Positions 1 to 8,974 are shown, counted from the first letter of the stretch. The stretch: 64,000 bases of DNA from an uncultured Oscillospiraceae bacterium (GCA_934526065.1 CAKSZX010000001.1:248001-312000); one strand, 5' to 3'. Program-made: numbers and translations. The notes: generated from the letters alone by a model not told the origin.

Positions 1-2
1 TG

Positions 3-797
3 GTCGACCACAGTGAGGGCATAGTGGTTGAGGCGGTTGCGGAAATCAGCTTTACCACAAACGGCCTTGCCGAATTGCCGGTAAGGGTCACAGGTGACGA
101 CCAATCCGGCGTTATGGTTGAGGCAAAATCTGCTGTATCTTATTCGGGTGTAGGCAGTCTTGCAAGTTCGGAACTGGCGACATCTTACAAGGCTGATGAA
201 AAGAGCATCAGGTATTACACCGCAAAAACCGTAAATGCCAAGTTAAGCTACTATGTAAACAGGGAAGAAAATAGCAATATTAACCGGCTTGGGGTAAACG
301 GCATAACCGACGGCGGACAGTGGAAACTTAGTACCCTTGGGGCTTATGACATATCGGATTTAAGCTCTGATTTAATAAGCAAGGCAAGTCAGATAAAAGT
401 TACATTAAGCCTTAACAAAAAGGATGATAACGGCAGTTATGGCGGTTTGGACAATGGAAAAACGATAAGTGATTATCTTAAAAATCAAACTATTACAAAG
501 CCAACATTCTCTGCTGACAGTGCTGAAAATCGGACAGATAAATTTGAAAACACTTTCGACTGGAACAGCGCAAGTTATAACCCCGGCCAGGTAATACAAA
601 TACCTATTGATTACAGCATACTTACCGGCAGTGAGTTTGAAGAACAGGATCTTACCTATGCAAACTATAAAGTTACCCTTACGGTTTCGTTATTGGATAA
701 AGACAACAAGGAACTTGAAGGCTCAAAGGCAAGCGATTATATCATTTACACAAATGCAAAAGTTTTAACCGATGTTATTCAAAACAGCGGACAATAA
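3..797 (+). CDS. Surface or secreted protein, C-terminal part (5' end outside window)
   Basis: The reading frame is open from the window edge (first residues VDHSEGIVVEAV) to a stop at 795-797, so the start lies upstream and only about 264 C-terminal residues are seen. The sequence is rich in Ser, Thr, Asn, Asp and beta-type stretches, with no membrane segment, catalytic motif or LPXTG sorting signal in the visible part. This composition is typical of repeat or Ig-like modules in large exported proteins of Clostridia, but I do not recognise a named domain. It ends just before a bidirectional terminator shared with the converging gene. The function is unknown; that it is exported is an inference from composition only. 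Confidence 0.6.
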   Translation, partial: VDHSEGIVVEAVAEISFTTNGLAELPVRVTGDDQSGVMVEAKSAVSYSGVGSLASSELATSYKADEKSIRYYTAKTVNAKLSYYVNREENSNINRLGVNGITDGGQWKLSTLGAYDISDLSSDLISKASQIKVTLSLNKKDDNGSYGGLDNGKTISDYLKNQTITKPTFSADSAENRTDKFENTFDWNSASYNPGQVIQIPIDYSILTGSEFEEQDLTYANYKVTLTVSLLDKDNKELEGSKASDYIIYTNAKVLTDVIQNSGQ

Positions 798-818
798 TTT
801 AAAACAATTTAATAAAAT

Positions 819-884
819 AAACCGCCCGTCGGCCATGCCAAAAGTCTAACTTTAAAGGCTGCGCCAAGGGCGGTTTGTTTTATG
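819..884. terminator. Bidirectional intrinsic terminator
   Basis: AAACCGCCC at 819-827 pairs with GGGCGGTTT at 868-876, followed by a T-rich tract. It separates the convergent surface-protein gene and the pyruvate kinase-like gene. The loop is long (about 40 nt). Confidence 0.6.
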
Positions 885-890
885 TATTTT

Positions 891-1460
891 TTAGGAAATT
901 CTCGGTTTGCAGATTATATCTATAACCTTTGTTTCAAACAAATTGTTTGAATGACCCGGAATAAGTGTTATGGCGTAGTCTGCCCCGTGGCTGCAACCGC
1001 CAACGGCTATGATTTCTTCGCCGTATGGCACAGCGCCGTTGTCCATGGCCATAAGGGAGATTTCAACCCCTACTTTCATACCTTGACCTAACATTTTAAG
1101 GGTGTCCGCCATTAAAATCGCAGGGGTAAACGCACCGCCGTATTTATTGGCAATGCCTCTTTCCGCACCGGACAAAGCGTGGGTTGCGGTTATAACCGTT
1201 ACGCCTTTGTCGGTGAGCTCTTTGCGCTTTTCCGGGGTCATCTCACACTGTCCGGGGCCTAAGTCGCCGTAACAGTGGGTTACGCTTATAAATTTTGCCT
1301 TTGCGCCTGTTTTTTCAAAGGTATCAAGGAAAATATCCGTTGTGTAGCCGGTTTTAGAGGCCAAAACCACATATTTTATGCCGTGTTCTTTTACATAATC
1401 AGCCACAAGCTCGGCAGTCTTATGTGTGTTTTGATAACCTTTTTCTTTAAAAATAAACAT
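891..1460 (-). CDS. Stand-alone pyruvate kinase C-terminal (alpha/beta) domain protein
   Basis: This 189-residue protein corresponds to the C-terminal regulatory domain of pyruvate kinase without the catalytic barrel. Visible features are an N-terminal part predicting alternating helix and strand (AELVADYVKEHGIKYVVLAS, then KTGYTTDIF) and a C-terminal glycine-rich part (EEIIAVGGCSHGADYA). Such proteins occur in many Clostridia and archaea; their role is not established. A good ribosome site (AGGAAAGGA) lies just upstream of the ATG. It is monocistronic, converging on the surface-protein gene and divergent from htpG. The family assignment is fairly firm; catalytic activity as a kinase is not expected. 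Confidence 0.75.
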   Translation of the reverse strand: MFIFKEKGYQNTHKTAELVADYVKEHGIKYVVLASKTGYTTDIFLDTFEKTGAKAKFISVTHCYGDLGPGQCEMTPEKRKELTDKGVTVITATHALSGAERGIANKYGGAFTPAILMADTLKMLGQGMKVGVEISLMAMDNGAVPYGEEIIAVGGCSHGADYAITLIPGHSNNLFETKVIDIICKPRIS

Positions 1461-1563
1461 AATAAAATCCTTTCCTACAAGTTGTTTTTCTTGATTATAC
1501 CATATTTTTAATATAAATTGACTGTCATAAATAAGGCAAAATGTTAAAATTCTGTAAAATCTA

Positions 1564-1592
1564 TTGAATTTTCAGGCGGTGTGTACTATAAT
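1564..1592 (+). promoter_or_regulatory. htpG promoter
   Basis: TTGAAT (1564-1569), 17-nt spacer, TATAAT (1587-1592). It lies about 50 nt before the htpG start and runs directly into a CIRCE-like operator. Confidence 0.75.
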
Positions 1593-1595
1593 AAA

Positions 1596-1622
1596 TTAGC
1601 AATTAAGAATAGAGACTGCTAA
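1596..1622 (+). promoter_or_regulatory. CIRCE-like operator (HrcA site) upstream of htpG
   Basis: The arms TTAGCAATT and GACTGCTAA flank exactly 9 nt, matching the CIRCE layout TTAGCACTC-N9-GAGTGCTAA with two and one mismatches. It starts four nucleotides after the -10 box, so it covers the expected transcription start, the usual place for HrcA repression. It is degenerate but the 9-9-9 geometry is exact. Confidence 0.6.
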
Positions 1623-1640
1623 AAATAGGAGTGATTTAAA

Positions 1641-3521
1641 ATGGCAAAAAAACAATTTAAAGCAGAAAGCAAAAAATTGATGGATATGATGATAAATTCC
1701 ATCTATACACATAAAGAAATATTTTTAAGAGAGCTTATTTCCAACGCCAGTGATGCTATGGATAAGTTGTACTTCCGTTCTTTGACAGACGACAGCATTA
1801 AGCTTACAAAGGACGATTATAGAATTAAAATTTCCGCCGATAAAGACAACCGCACCCTTACAATCGAAGATAACGGTTGCGGTATGAACCGGCAGGAACT
1901 TGAAAACAACCTTGGTACAATCGCAAAAAGCGGTTCATTTGATTTCAAAAACGAAAATAAGGCCGAAGATGTTAATATCATAGGTCAATTCGGCGTAGGT
2001 TTCTATTCCGCATTTATGGTAAGCGACAAGGTGGTTGTAAAGAGCCGTCCTTACGGCAGTGATGAGGCTTACAGCTGGACTTCCGAAGGGGTTGACGGCT
2101 ACACAATAGAGCCTTGCATTATGGACGAATATGGCACAAAGGTAATTTTGCACATAAAAGAGGACACCGAGGACAACAAGTACTCCGAATATCTTGACCA
2201 GTACACAATCAGCAACCTTGTTAAAAAGTATTCCGACTTTATCCACTACCCGATTAAGATGATGTGGAAAACAAGCCAAAAGGTAGAGGGCAGCGAAAAT
2301 GAATATAAAGATGTATTCGAGGAAAGAACCCTTAACAGTATGGTTCCTATTTGGAAAAAGAGCAAGGACGAAGTGACAGAGGAGGAGTATAACTCTTTCT
2401 ATAAAGAGCAGTACATGGATTTTGAGGACCCTGCAAAGGTTATACACTCAAAGGTTGAAGGCCGGGCCACATTTACAAGCCTGTTGTTTATACCTGCCCG
2501 TGCACCTTACGACTACTATACAAAAGAGTTTGAAAAGGGCTTGAGCCTTTATTCTTCCGGCGTTTTGATTATGGACAAATGTGCCGACTTGTTGCCGGAT
2601 TACTTCAGCTTTGTAAAGGGTCTTGTAGACAGCGAGGATTTGTCCCTTAACATTTCAAGAGAGATGTTACAGCACGACAGACAGCTTAAAATTATAGCTA
2701 AAAACATCGAGAAAAAGATTAAAAACGAACTTTTGAAGATGCAAAAAGACGAGAGAGAAAAATACGAAAAAGTATTTAACTCATTCGGCAGACAGCTTAA
2801 ATTAGGGGTTTACGACGACTTTGGCGCACACAAGGACGAGTTGCAGGATTTGCTTATGTTTACTTCTTCCTTTGAAAAGAAGATGACGACATTTAAAGAA
2901 TACTGCGACAGAATGAAAGAGGGTCAAAACACGATCTACTACGCTTGCGGCGAGACAGTAGATCAGATAGATTTGTTGCCGCAGGCAGAGGCTGTAAAGG
3001 ACAAAGGATATGAAATTTTGTACCTTATAGACAACATTGACGAGTTTGTTTTGCAGATGATGCAGAACTACGACGGCAAGGCTTTTGCAAATATCAGCAA
3101 CGAGAAACTTGATATTGACACCGATGAAGAAAAGGAACGGCTTAAAACATACAACGAAGAAAACAAAGATGTTTTGCGGTGTATGAAGGAAGATTTGGCC
3201 GGCAAAGTACGGGATGTTAAGTTTACAAACAGGCTTAAATCTCACCCGGTTTGCCTTACAAACGAGGGTATGTTGTCGGTAGAAATGGAGAAAACTCTTA
3301 ACACAATGCCTACCGGCGGCGAAAATGTAAAGGCACAACTTGTTATGGAAATCAACAAGGATCACCCGATAGCCGCAAAGCTCAAAGAACTTTATGAAAG
3401 CGACAAGGAAACCCTTGCAAAATACACAAAGATTTTGTATGCACAGGCAAGACTTATTGAGGGATTGACCGTTGAAAATCCGGCGGAACTCAGCAATATG
3501 GTTTGCGATTTGATGTTGTAA
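1641..3521 (+). CDS. htpG: Molecular chaperone HtpG (Hsp90)
   Basis: This 626-residue protein has the length and domain order of bacterial Hsp90. The ATP pocket is clear in the N-terminal domain: N35 in ELISNASDA, D77 and G81 in EDNGCGM, and GQFGVGFYSAF at about 115-125. The middle domain has the typical SLNISREMLQ segment with the catalytic arginine, and the C-terminal dimerisation region is present. It acts in the cytoplasm as an ATP-dependent chaperone under stress. The ATG follows AGGAGTGA. It is a single-gene unit with its own promoter, a CIRCE-like operator and a terminator. In B. subtilis htpG is not an HrcA target, so control by HrcA here would differ. Confidence 0.97.
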   Translation: MAKKQFKAESKKLMDMMINSIYTHKEIFLRELISNASDAMDKLYFRSLTDDSIKLTKDDYRIKISADKDNRTLTIEDNGCGMNRQELENNLGTIAKSGSFDFKNENKAEDVNIIGQFGVGFYSAFMVSDKVVVKSRPYGSDEAYSWTSEGVDGYTIEPCIMDEYGTKVILHIKEDTEDNKYSEYLDQYTISNLVKKYSDFIHYPIKMMWKTSQKVEGSENEYKDVFEERTLNSMVPIWKKSKDEVTEEEYNSFYKEQYMDFEDPAKVIHSKVEGRATFTSLLFIPARAPYDYYTKEFEKGLSLYSSGVLIMDKCADLLPDYFSFVKGLVDSEDLSLNISREMLQHDRQLKIIAKNIEKKIKNELLKMQKDEREKYEKVFNSFGRQLKLGVYDDFGAHKDELQDLLMFTSSFEKKMTTFKEYCDRMKEGQNTIYYACGETVDQIDLLPQAEAVKDKGYEILYLIDNIDEFVLQMMQNYDGKAFANISNEKLDIDTDEEKERLKTYNEENKDVLRCMKEDLAGKVRDVKFTNRLKSHPVCLTNEGMLSVEMEKTLNTMPTGGENVKAQLVMEINKDHPIAAKLKELYESDKETLAKYTKILYAQARLIEGLTVENPAELSNMVCDLML

Positions 3522-3590
3522 GTTGTTGTAAAACAAATAACTTAATAAACTGTAAGTTATATTATAGTTAAATAATACAATTAGAAAAAT

Positions 3591-3628
3591 AAAACCGACT
3601 TTGTAAAGCAAAACAAGGTCGGTTTTTT
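3591..3628 (+). terminator. Intrinsic terminator after htpG
   Basis: AAAACCGACTTT pairs with AAGGTCGGTTTT, followed by a T run. Confidence 0.8.
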
Positions 3629-3660
3629 CGGTTTGAGGAAAATATTTCGGTGAGATTTAA

Positions 3661-3801
3661 ACCGCAACGGTTTTCAAACAAATTTTTGATGTTCAATTTG
3701 CTGAATTAGCCTATCATTATGTTTGTCAGTGTGGCGATTCTCATATTAAAGAGAGCAGGCTTGCTGCGGTTATTGATGTTTATAAACAAAACGGACAGTA
3801 A
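3661..3801 (+). pseudogene. Possible C-terminal gene remnant, no start codon
   Basis: After an in-frame stop at 3658-3660 there is a 46-codon open stretch that ends in TAA at 3799-3801 and reads like a protein C terminus (ELAYHYVCQCGDSHIKESRL, ending YKQNGQ). It has no usable start codon or ribosome site. It occupies the 325-nt gap between htpG and the HD gene, and its last codons form one arm of a terminator. It may be the tail of a decayed gene; it could also be chance. I do not recognise the family. Confidence 0.3.
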
Positions 3802-3832
3802 TTTAAAATCAAAAAATTACTGTCCGTTTATT
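3788..3832. terminator. Bidirectional terminator
   Basis: A 16-bp perfect stem, AAACGGACAGTAATTT with AAATTACTGTCCGTTT, lies at 3788-3829. On the minus strand it is followed by TTTTGTTT-like sequence and would end the HD-domain operon. Confidence 0.7.
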
Positions 3833-3846
3833 ATTTGCTTGAATAT

Positions 3847-4473
3847 TTACCTGTTATTTACCTGTGAAGTGCCTTTTTCCATAAGGTAGGTGGCTTGCAG
3901 GTCTGCCAAATGGGTCATAACCGCCAAGGGGTATTTGTCAAAGGCATTGCTTAAATAATAGGCGCCGCCTTTTACGCTGTCATCAAAGCCGCCCATATGC
4001 CATCTTATAGCCATGGCTTCTTCTCTTGTAAGCCTGCCCTCGCCGTAGTAAAAACCGCTTAGCATATAAACGCTTTTTTCTCCGTGACCGTAGGGAAGTG
4101 TATCCTCGGTTGTAAAGTAAGGCACCTTTTCCCACTGGCCGGTGGCCTCGTTTTTAACATTGCGGGTACTTTCTTTGTAGTAGCCGATTTTGCAAAAATC
4201 ATGGCAAAGAGAAACAATGGCTATGGTTTCCTCACTGTAAGGTTCCGGGGTAAATTCCCTGTCCTCATTCAACTTTTTAAGGCAGTGGTACACATTTAAA
4301 CTGTGCATAACAAGGCCGCTTTTGCAAGCACCGTGAAATTTTGTGGAGGCCGGGCAGGTGAAAAAATCCGTGGTGTCCAGCCATGCAAGCATTTCCTCTG
4401 TGCCTTTGCGGTGAACATACTTTTCAAATATCCGCAAAAATTCGGCTCTGTATTCTTCGCTTGTCTTTTCCAT
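3847..4473 (-). CDS. HD-domain phosphohydrolase-like protein
   Basis: This 208-residue protein carries a metal-dependent HD domain: H57 in LVMHSLNV, the HD dyad H91-D92 in SLCHDFCKIG, and later histidines in YGHGEKS and IRWHMGG that complete the metal-ligand set. HD proteins of this type are phosphohydrolases on nucleotides or related compounds, but the substrate cannot be told from sequence. It is the second gene of a two-gene operon: its ATG shares one base with the stop of the upstream PC4-like gene (TGATG), so the two are translationally coupled. A bidirectional hairpin follows it. Confidence 0.8.
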   Translation of the reverse strand: MEKTSEEYRAEFLRIFEKYVHRKGTEEMLAWLDTTDFFTCPASTKFHGACKSGLVMHSLNVYHCLKKLNEDREFTPEPYSEETIAIVSLCHDFCKIGYYKESTRNVKNEATGQWEKVPYFTTEDTLPYGHGEKSVYMLSGFYYGEGRLTREEAMAIRWHMGGFDDSVKGGAYYLSNAFDKYPLAVMTHLADLQATYLMEKGTSQVNNR

Positions 4474-4694
4474 CAGATGTCAATCTCTTCAAGGATTTCC
4501 TTTAAAACGGCAACCTCTTCCGCTGTAAGGGAAACACCTTTTCTCATCCGGCTGTGGTCTTCGTTCCAATCTCTAATGTCATACTTCGGAGCTCTGCCAC
4601 CCCAAGAAACAAGGTTAAGTTCTTTTGACCAACCGTTTTTGCCCTGGCTGAGAGTGCCAAGTTTTTCTGTAATTTCGTATGTAAAATCTGCCAT
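4473..4694 (-). CDS. YdbC-family PC4-like single-strand DNA-binding protein
   Basis: This 73-residue protein matches the YdbC group of the PC4/p15 fold, with KNGWSKELNLVSWGGRAPKYDIRDW interrupted by no gaps in the reading frame and a basic hairpin region followed by a C-terminal helix (EEVAVLKEILEE). Bacterial PC4-like proteins bind single-stranded DNA and probably act in transcription or repair. The ATG at 4694 is chosen because GAGGTGAT stands 5 nt upstream; a longer frame to 4844 lacks a site. It overlaps the HD gene by one base. The family is well supported and the cellular role is inferred. Confidence 0.8.
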   Translation of the reverse strand: MADFTYEITEKLGTLSQGKNGWSKELNLVSWGGRAPKYDIRDWNEDHSRMRKGVSLTAEEVAVLKEILEEIDI

Positions 4695-4763
4695 AACAAT
4701 CACCTCATAAATAGTATGTAACATATTGTACTTTATATTTACGGGAAATGCAAGCATAAATTG

Positions 4764-4792
4764 TTGACAATTCGGCTTTTGTATAATACAAT
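4764..4792 (+). promoter_or_regulatory. Promoter of the valS T-box transcript
   Basis: TTGACA (4764-4769), 17-nt spacer, TACAAT (4787-4792). It would start transcription near 4799, giving a leader of about 300 nt before valS. Confidence 0.7.
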
Positions 4793-4814
4793 ATAAAAAA
4801 ATATTTGTAAATGC

Positions 4815-5062
4815 TGTGATAAAGAGTCGGTAAAACAGTGGCATTTTTCAGAGAGCCGGGTGGCTGTAAGCCGGTATTTGCCCCTTTGCCGTGTAGCTTT
4901 TGAGCAGAAAAGGTGAAATTGAAGTAGCTTTTTCCGTAGGCTTTGCGTTAAAAGCAGTCAAGTGGCTTATTTGGGCGGTTTTCATATTCTTTTAACCGTC
5001 TTAAAGCAATTTGGGTGGTACCACGGTTATAAATCGTCCCATATTTTGGGGACGGTTATTTT
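4815..5062 (+). promoter_or_regulatory. T-box leader (tRNA-Val sensing) of valS
   Basis: The conserved T-box TGGGTGGTACCACG lies at 5012-5025 and pairs with the aminoacyl end of uncharged tRNA in the antiterminator. The competing terminator is CGTCCC/GGGACG followed by T residues (5035-5062). Stem I shows the AGAGA motif (about 4849-4856). The base of stem I can close by CGGTAAAA near 4828 with TTTTTCCG near 4929. Just inside that helix is GTA at 4924-4926 followed by a purine, placed as a valine specifier codon. The T-box call is firm; the specifier assignment is inferred. Confidence 0.88.
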
Positions 5063-5106
5063 TTTATATTTTTGAACCGTTCCGAAGTATAAAAAGGAGA
5101 AAAATA

Positions 5107-7737
5107 ATGAAAGAATTGGAAAAAATCTACAACCCGAAAGAGGTTGAGGACAAAATTTACCAAATGTGGCTTGAAAAAAAGTATTTTCACGCCGAAGTTG
5201 ACAAATCAAAGAAACCTTACACAATCGTAATGCCGCCGCCAAACATCACAGGCCAGTTGCATATGGGTCACGCTTTGGACAACACATTGCAGGATATTCT
5301 CATAAGATACAAGAGAATGAGCGGTTATTCCGCACTGTGGGTACCGGGCACAGACCATGCCGCCATTGCCACGGAAGTTAAAATCATAGAATCTATGAGA
5401 AAAGAAGAGGGTCTTACAAAAGAGGACATCGGCCGTGAGGCATTCTTAAAGAGAGCCTGGGAATGGAAAGACAAATTTGCCGGCAGAATTGACCGGCAGC
5501 TTATGAAGATGGGTGTTTCCTGCGACTGGGACAGAGAGCGCTTTACAATGGACGAGGGCTGCAGCAATGCGGTTAAGGAGGTTTTTGTAAATCTCTATAA
5601 CAAGGGTCTTATTTACAGAGGACAGAGAATAATCAGCTGGTGCCCAAGCTGTCTCACTGCTCTTTCCGATGCGGAAGTTGAGTTTGAAGAACAGGACGGC
5701 AGTCTTTGGTACATTAGATACCCGATTAAAGACAGCGATGAATTTATCGAAATCGCCACAACAAGACCTGAAACAATGTTGGGTGATACAGGTATCTGCG
5801 TTGCCCCGGATGATGAGAGATACGCTCACCTTTTGGGCAAAACAGCCATTTTGCCTTTGGTTGGCAGAGAAATTCCTATTTTTGCCGACAGCTATGTTGA
5901 AAAGGAATTCGGTACAGGCGCAGTTAAGATGACCCCTGCCCACGACCCTAACGACTACGAAGTAGGTCAGAGACACAACCTTGATGTTATCAAGGTTATG
6001 ACAGATGACGCCCATATGGCGGACAATGCAGGCAAATACGCAGGCATGGACAGATACGAGGCAAGAAAGGCCATCGTAAAGGATTTGAAAGAACAGGGCT
6101 ATCTTACAAAGATAGAGGCTTACAAGCACAATGTAGGCACTTGCTACCGCTGCCACAACACAATCGAGCCTATGATTTCAAGCCAGTGGTTTGTTAAGAT
6201 GGAACCTTTGGCAAAGCCTGCCATTGATGTTGTAAGAAACGGCGAGACAAAGTTTATCCCTGAAAGATTTGATAAAATTTACTATCACTGGATGGAAAAC
6301 ATCAAGGACTGGTGTATTTCCCGTCAGATTTGGTGGGGTCACAGGATACCTGCATGGTACTGCGACGATTGCGGCGAGATTATCGTTTCAAAGGAAACCC
6401 CTTGCGAATGTCCTAAGTGCCATTCAAAGAAGCTGCACCAGGACGAGGACACATTGGACACATGGTTTTCATCTGCTCTCTGGCCATTCTCAACACTTGG
6501 TTGGCCGGATAAAAACAGTGAAGATTTAAACTATTTCTACCCCACAAGCACCCTTGTAACCGGTTACGACATCATATTCTTCTGGGTTGCCAGAATGATA
6601 TTCTCAGGTGTTGAGCACATGGGCAAAACCCCTTTTGACACCGTTCTTATTCACGGTATTGTTCGTGACGCAAACGGCGTTAAAATGTCAAAATCTTTGG
6701 GCAACGGCATTGACCCGTTGGAGGTTATCGACCAATACGGCGCCGACGCTTTGAGATTTACCCTTGCAACAGGTTCTTCTGCAGGTAATGACACAAGATA
6801 TTCCGATGAAAAAGTTAAGGCATCCCGCAACTTTGCAAACAAGCTCTGGAACGCCGCAAGATTTATTCTTATGAATATTGACGGGGAAATCGAACCGGGC
6901 TTGCCTGAAAAACTTGAACAGGAAGACAAGTGGATTTTGTCAACATTTAATTCGACTGCCAAGGCGGCAACCGAAAACCTTGATAACTTTGATTTGAACC
7001 TTGCCGCACAGAAAGCATACGACTTTATTTGGGACGAGCTTTGCGACAGATATATTGAAATCGCCAAGACAAGACTTAACAGCGACGATAAAGAAACCAA
7101 GGATAATGTAAGAAGAGTTCTTGTTTATGTTATGAACGGCGCATTGAAACTTTTGCATCCGTTTATGCCCTTTATCACAGAGGAAATTTACCAGGCACTG
7201 CCAAACAACGACGGCAGCATTATGGTAAGCGAATGGCCTAAGTACACAGAGGAGTTGAACTTTGCGAAAGAGGAAATTTCTCTTAACAGAATTTTCGCTC
7301 TCTCTAAGGAAATCAGAGCTTTGCGCGCACAGCTTGGAGCACACCCCACAAATAAAACCCACCTTATTATCGAAACACCTTACGGTGAGGACTTTAAGGA
7401 CGGCTTGACTTTTGTGGAAAAATTCGCCTTTGCAAAGGACACTGTTATCACCGATAAATTTGAGGGTGATGTTAAACGGTACTCACAAATTGTTGTTGAG
7501 GGCGCAAGAGCCTTTATTCCTACCGGAGACCTTATCGACAAAGACAAGGAAAAAGCCCGTTTGAACAAAGAGCTTGCCGCAGTTGAAAAGGATATTCAAA
7601 TTATCGGCGGTAAACTTAACAACCGGGGCTTTATGGCTAAGGCACCCCGGAGTGTTGTTGAACAGGAAAAGACAAAACTTGCAAACGCACAGGACAAAAA
7701 AGTTAAAATCCTTGACAGCCTTGCAAATTTAGGTTGA
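5107..7737 (+). CDS. valS: Valine--tRNA ligase
   Basis: This 876-residue class I synthetase charges tRNA-Val. The signature PPNITGQLHMGH (HIGH-type, about residues 44-55) and KMSKS in NGVKMSKSLGNG (near residue 526) are intact. The editing domain insert contains the ATTRPETMLGDT motif, followed by the anticodon-binding domain and a C-terminal coiled coil (LNKELAAVEKDI) typical of ValRS. The start at 5107 is chosen because AAGGAGA precedes it; the frame extends to 5011 but through the T-box terminator. It is transcribed alone from the T-box promoter and ends at a strong terminator. Confidence 0.97.
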   Translation: MKELEKIYNPKEVEDKIYQMWLEKKYFHAEVDKSKKPYTIVMPPPNITGQLHMGHALDNTLQDILIRYKRMSGYSALWVPGTDHAAIATEVKIIESMRKEEGLTKEDIGREAFLKRAWEWKDKFAGRIDRQLMKMGVSCDWDRERFTMDEGCSNAVKEVFVNLYNKGLIYRGQRIISWCPSCLTALSDAEVEFEEQDGSLWYIRYPIKDSDEFIEIATTRPETMLGDTGICVAPDDERYAHLLGKTAILPLVGREIPIFADSYVEKEFGTGAVKMTPAHDPNDYEVGQRHNLDVIKVMTDDAHMADNAGKYAGMDRYEARKAIVKDLKEQGYLTKIEAYKHNVGTCYRCHNTIEPMISSQWFVKMEPLAKPAIDVVRNGETKFIPERFDKIYYHWMENIKDWCISRQIWWGHRIPAWYCDDCGEIIVSKETPCECPKCHSKKLHQDEDTLDTWFSSALWPFSTLGWPDKNSEDLNYFYPTSTLVTGYDIIFFWVARMIFSGVEHMGKTPFDTVLIHGIVRDANGVKMSKSLGNGIDPLEVIDQYGADALRFTLATGSSAGNDTRYSDEKVKASRNFANKLWNAARFILMNIDGEIEPGLPEKLEQEDKWILSTFNSTAKAATENLDNFDLNLAAQKAYDFIWDELCDRYIEIAKTRLNSDDKETKDNVRRVLVYVMNGALKLLHPFMPFITEEIYQALPNNDGSIMVSEWPKYTEELNFAKEEISLNRIFALSKEIRALRAQLGAHPTNKTHLIIETPYGEDFKDGLTFVEKFAFAKDTVITDKFEGDVKRYSQIVVEGARAFIPTGDLIDKDKEKARLNKELAAVEKDIQIIGGKLNNRGFMAKAPRSVVEQEKTKLANAQDKKVKILDSLANLG

Positions 7738-7778
7738 TTAGGGTTTAAAAATCTAAAATTAAATAAGCTCTATAAATT

Positions 7779-7813
7779 AAAACCACCGGCAAAATTTTCC
7801 GGTGGTTTTGTTG
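7779..7813 (+). terminator. Intrinsic terminator after valS
   Basis: AAACCACCGG and CCGGTGGTTT form a 10-bp stem followed by T residues. It may also serve the converging DHHW gene. Confidence 0.8.
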
Positions 7814-7858
7814 TATATTCTATTTTGAAACTGGGTTTCACTTGTGATTAAAATATTA

Positions 7859-8974
7859 TCAGTTAAACAGATTTATTTTTGGCAGGTTGCTGTCTGTCAG
7901 CAGAGATTCGCAGTTATACAGGAACAAAATTTCATCGTAATTTTCTTCTTCGATGCGCTTGTCCAATCCCTCGGTGATATATCTCAAATCATAAATATCT
8001 ATCTGTTCGTAATCACTTGTAAGATATGGGATAAGGCAGTTGGCGTAGCTGTCTTTAACTACCAAAAGCTTGCCCTTTCCGCTGCCCTTTACAGATGAAA
8101 AACCGTAGTTGCCACGGAGGAACATCTTGTATTTGTCTCTTGTGTCAAGACAGGAATAATCATAAATGCTGTCGGTTTCGTCATTTATGGTTATCTGTGC
8201 ATCGCAATCTATATAGCTTAGTACATCGGCTTTCCGATTATAGCTCTTTGCCTTTGAGTACTGAGTGCCGAAGAAATCCTCTGCCTCGTTGAATTTAAAG
8301 TCATCAATACTCTTAGGAGTTTTGCCCGCGGATTTTAAATATTCCCGGTAGCCGTAGTAGGCACCGTAGGTTGTCCAGTGGTGGTCTGTGCGGTAGTAAA
8401 TATAATCGTTTCTATGCTCCTGCAAAACTTGTTTTATGTTTAAAAATTTGCCGGATTTAACTGTGTTTTCCCCTTGTTCCAAAATATAGTCGCTGTCAAC
8501 AACAGGGCTGTCCTTGTAAACCAAGTCGGTTAAAACCCCCGGTGCGGTAGGCACAGCCATAAAGGTTACTTTTTTGTCGCTGTGTCTTTCCATAAATTTT
8601 TCAACGGCTTTTAGGTTTTTGTCAAGCTGTTTGTAATCGGGTGTCAAAACCTTTGTAAACATATAGCCGCCTTTGCCGTAAACAACGCCGTTGTTTTCCT
8701 GCTTTCCGATGGCGGATTCCGCCACGCTTTTTATTGAAATCCATGTGTTTCTGCCGATAAAGTGATCGGTTGTAAAAGTTTCTATATCGGCATTGTACTT
8801 GTTTTTCATAAGAGAGGAAATGCTGAATTTCGGAAATTTAGCCAGCTCTCTGTTTTCAAGATCGGAGCGCTCATACACCGGGCTGAACAAATCCCCGATG
8901 CTTATGGCGTACAGGACAAAGCCAAAGAATATTATAACAGGATATTTCTTTATATTTTTTAATGTATTTTTCAA
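7859..8974 (-). CDS. DHHW-family (AlgJ/AlgX-like) SGNH-type surface acylation protein
   Basis: This 371-residue protein has one N-terminal membrane anchor (about residues 10-28) and an extracytoplasmic domain containing the family hallmark DHHW (in YYRTDHHWTTYGA, near residue 197) plus a C-terminal LLVVKDSYANCLIPYL block with the SGNH-like serine. Partners of MBOAT acyltransferases with this motif help transfer acetyl groups onto cell-surface polysaccharide. It follows the MBOAT gene by 12 nt in the same operon, supporting that role. The start is TTG at 8974, chosen for the AAGGGGG site 7 nt upstream. The polymer modified is unknown. Confidence 0.85.
   Translation of the reverse strand: MKNTLKNIKKYPVIIFFGFVLYAISIGDLFSPVYERSDLENRELAKFPKFSISSLMKNKYNADIETFTTDHFIGRNTWISIKSVAESAIGKQENNGVVYGKGGYMFTKVLTPDYKQLDKNLKAVEKFMERHSDKKVTFMAVPTAPGVLTDLVYKDSPVVDSDYILEQGENTVKSGKFLNIKQVLQEHRNDYIYYRTDHHWTTYGAYYGYREYLKSAGKTPKSIDDFKFNEAEDFFGTQYSKAKSYNRKADVLSYIDCDAQITINDETDSIYDYSCLDTRDKYKMFLRGNYGFSSVKGSGKGKLLVVKDSYANCLIPYLTSDYEQIDIYDLRYITEGLDKRIEEENYDEILFLYNCESLLTDSNLPKINLFN

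Noticed and set aside
2802..3611. Long antisense frame opposite htpG
   Set aside because: It is a shadow of the htpG coding sequence with no ribosome site and unnatural composition; the same holds for long antisense frames opposite valS, spoIVA, pflB and others.
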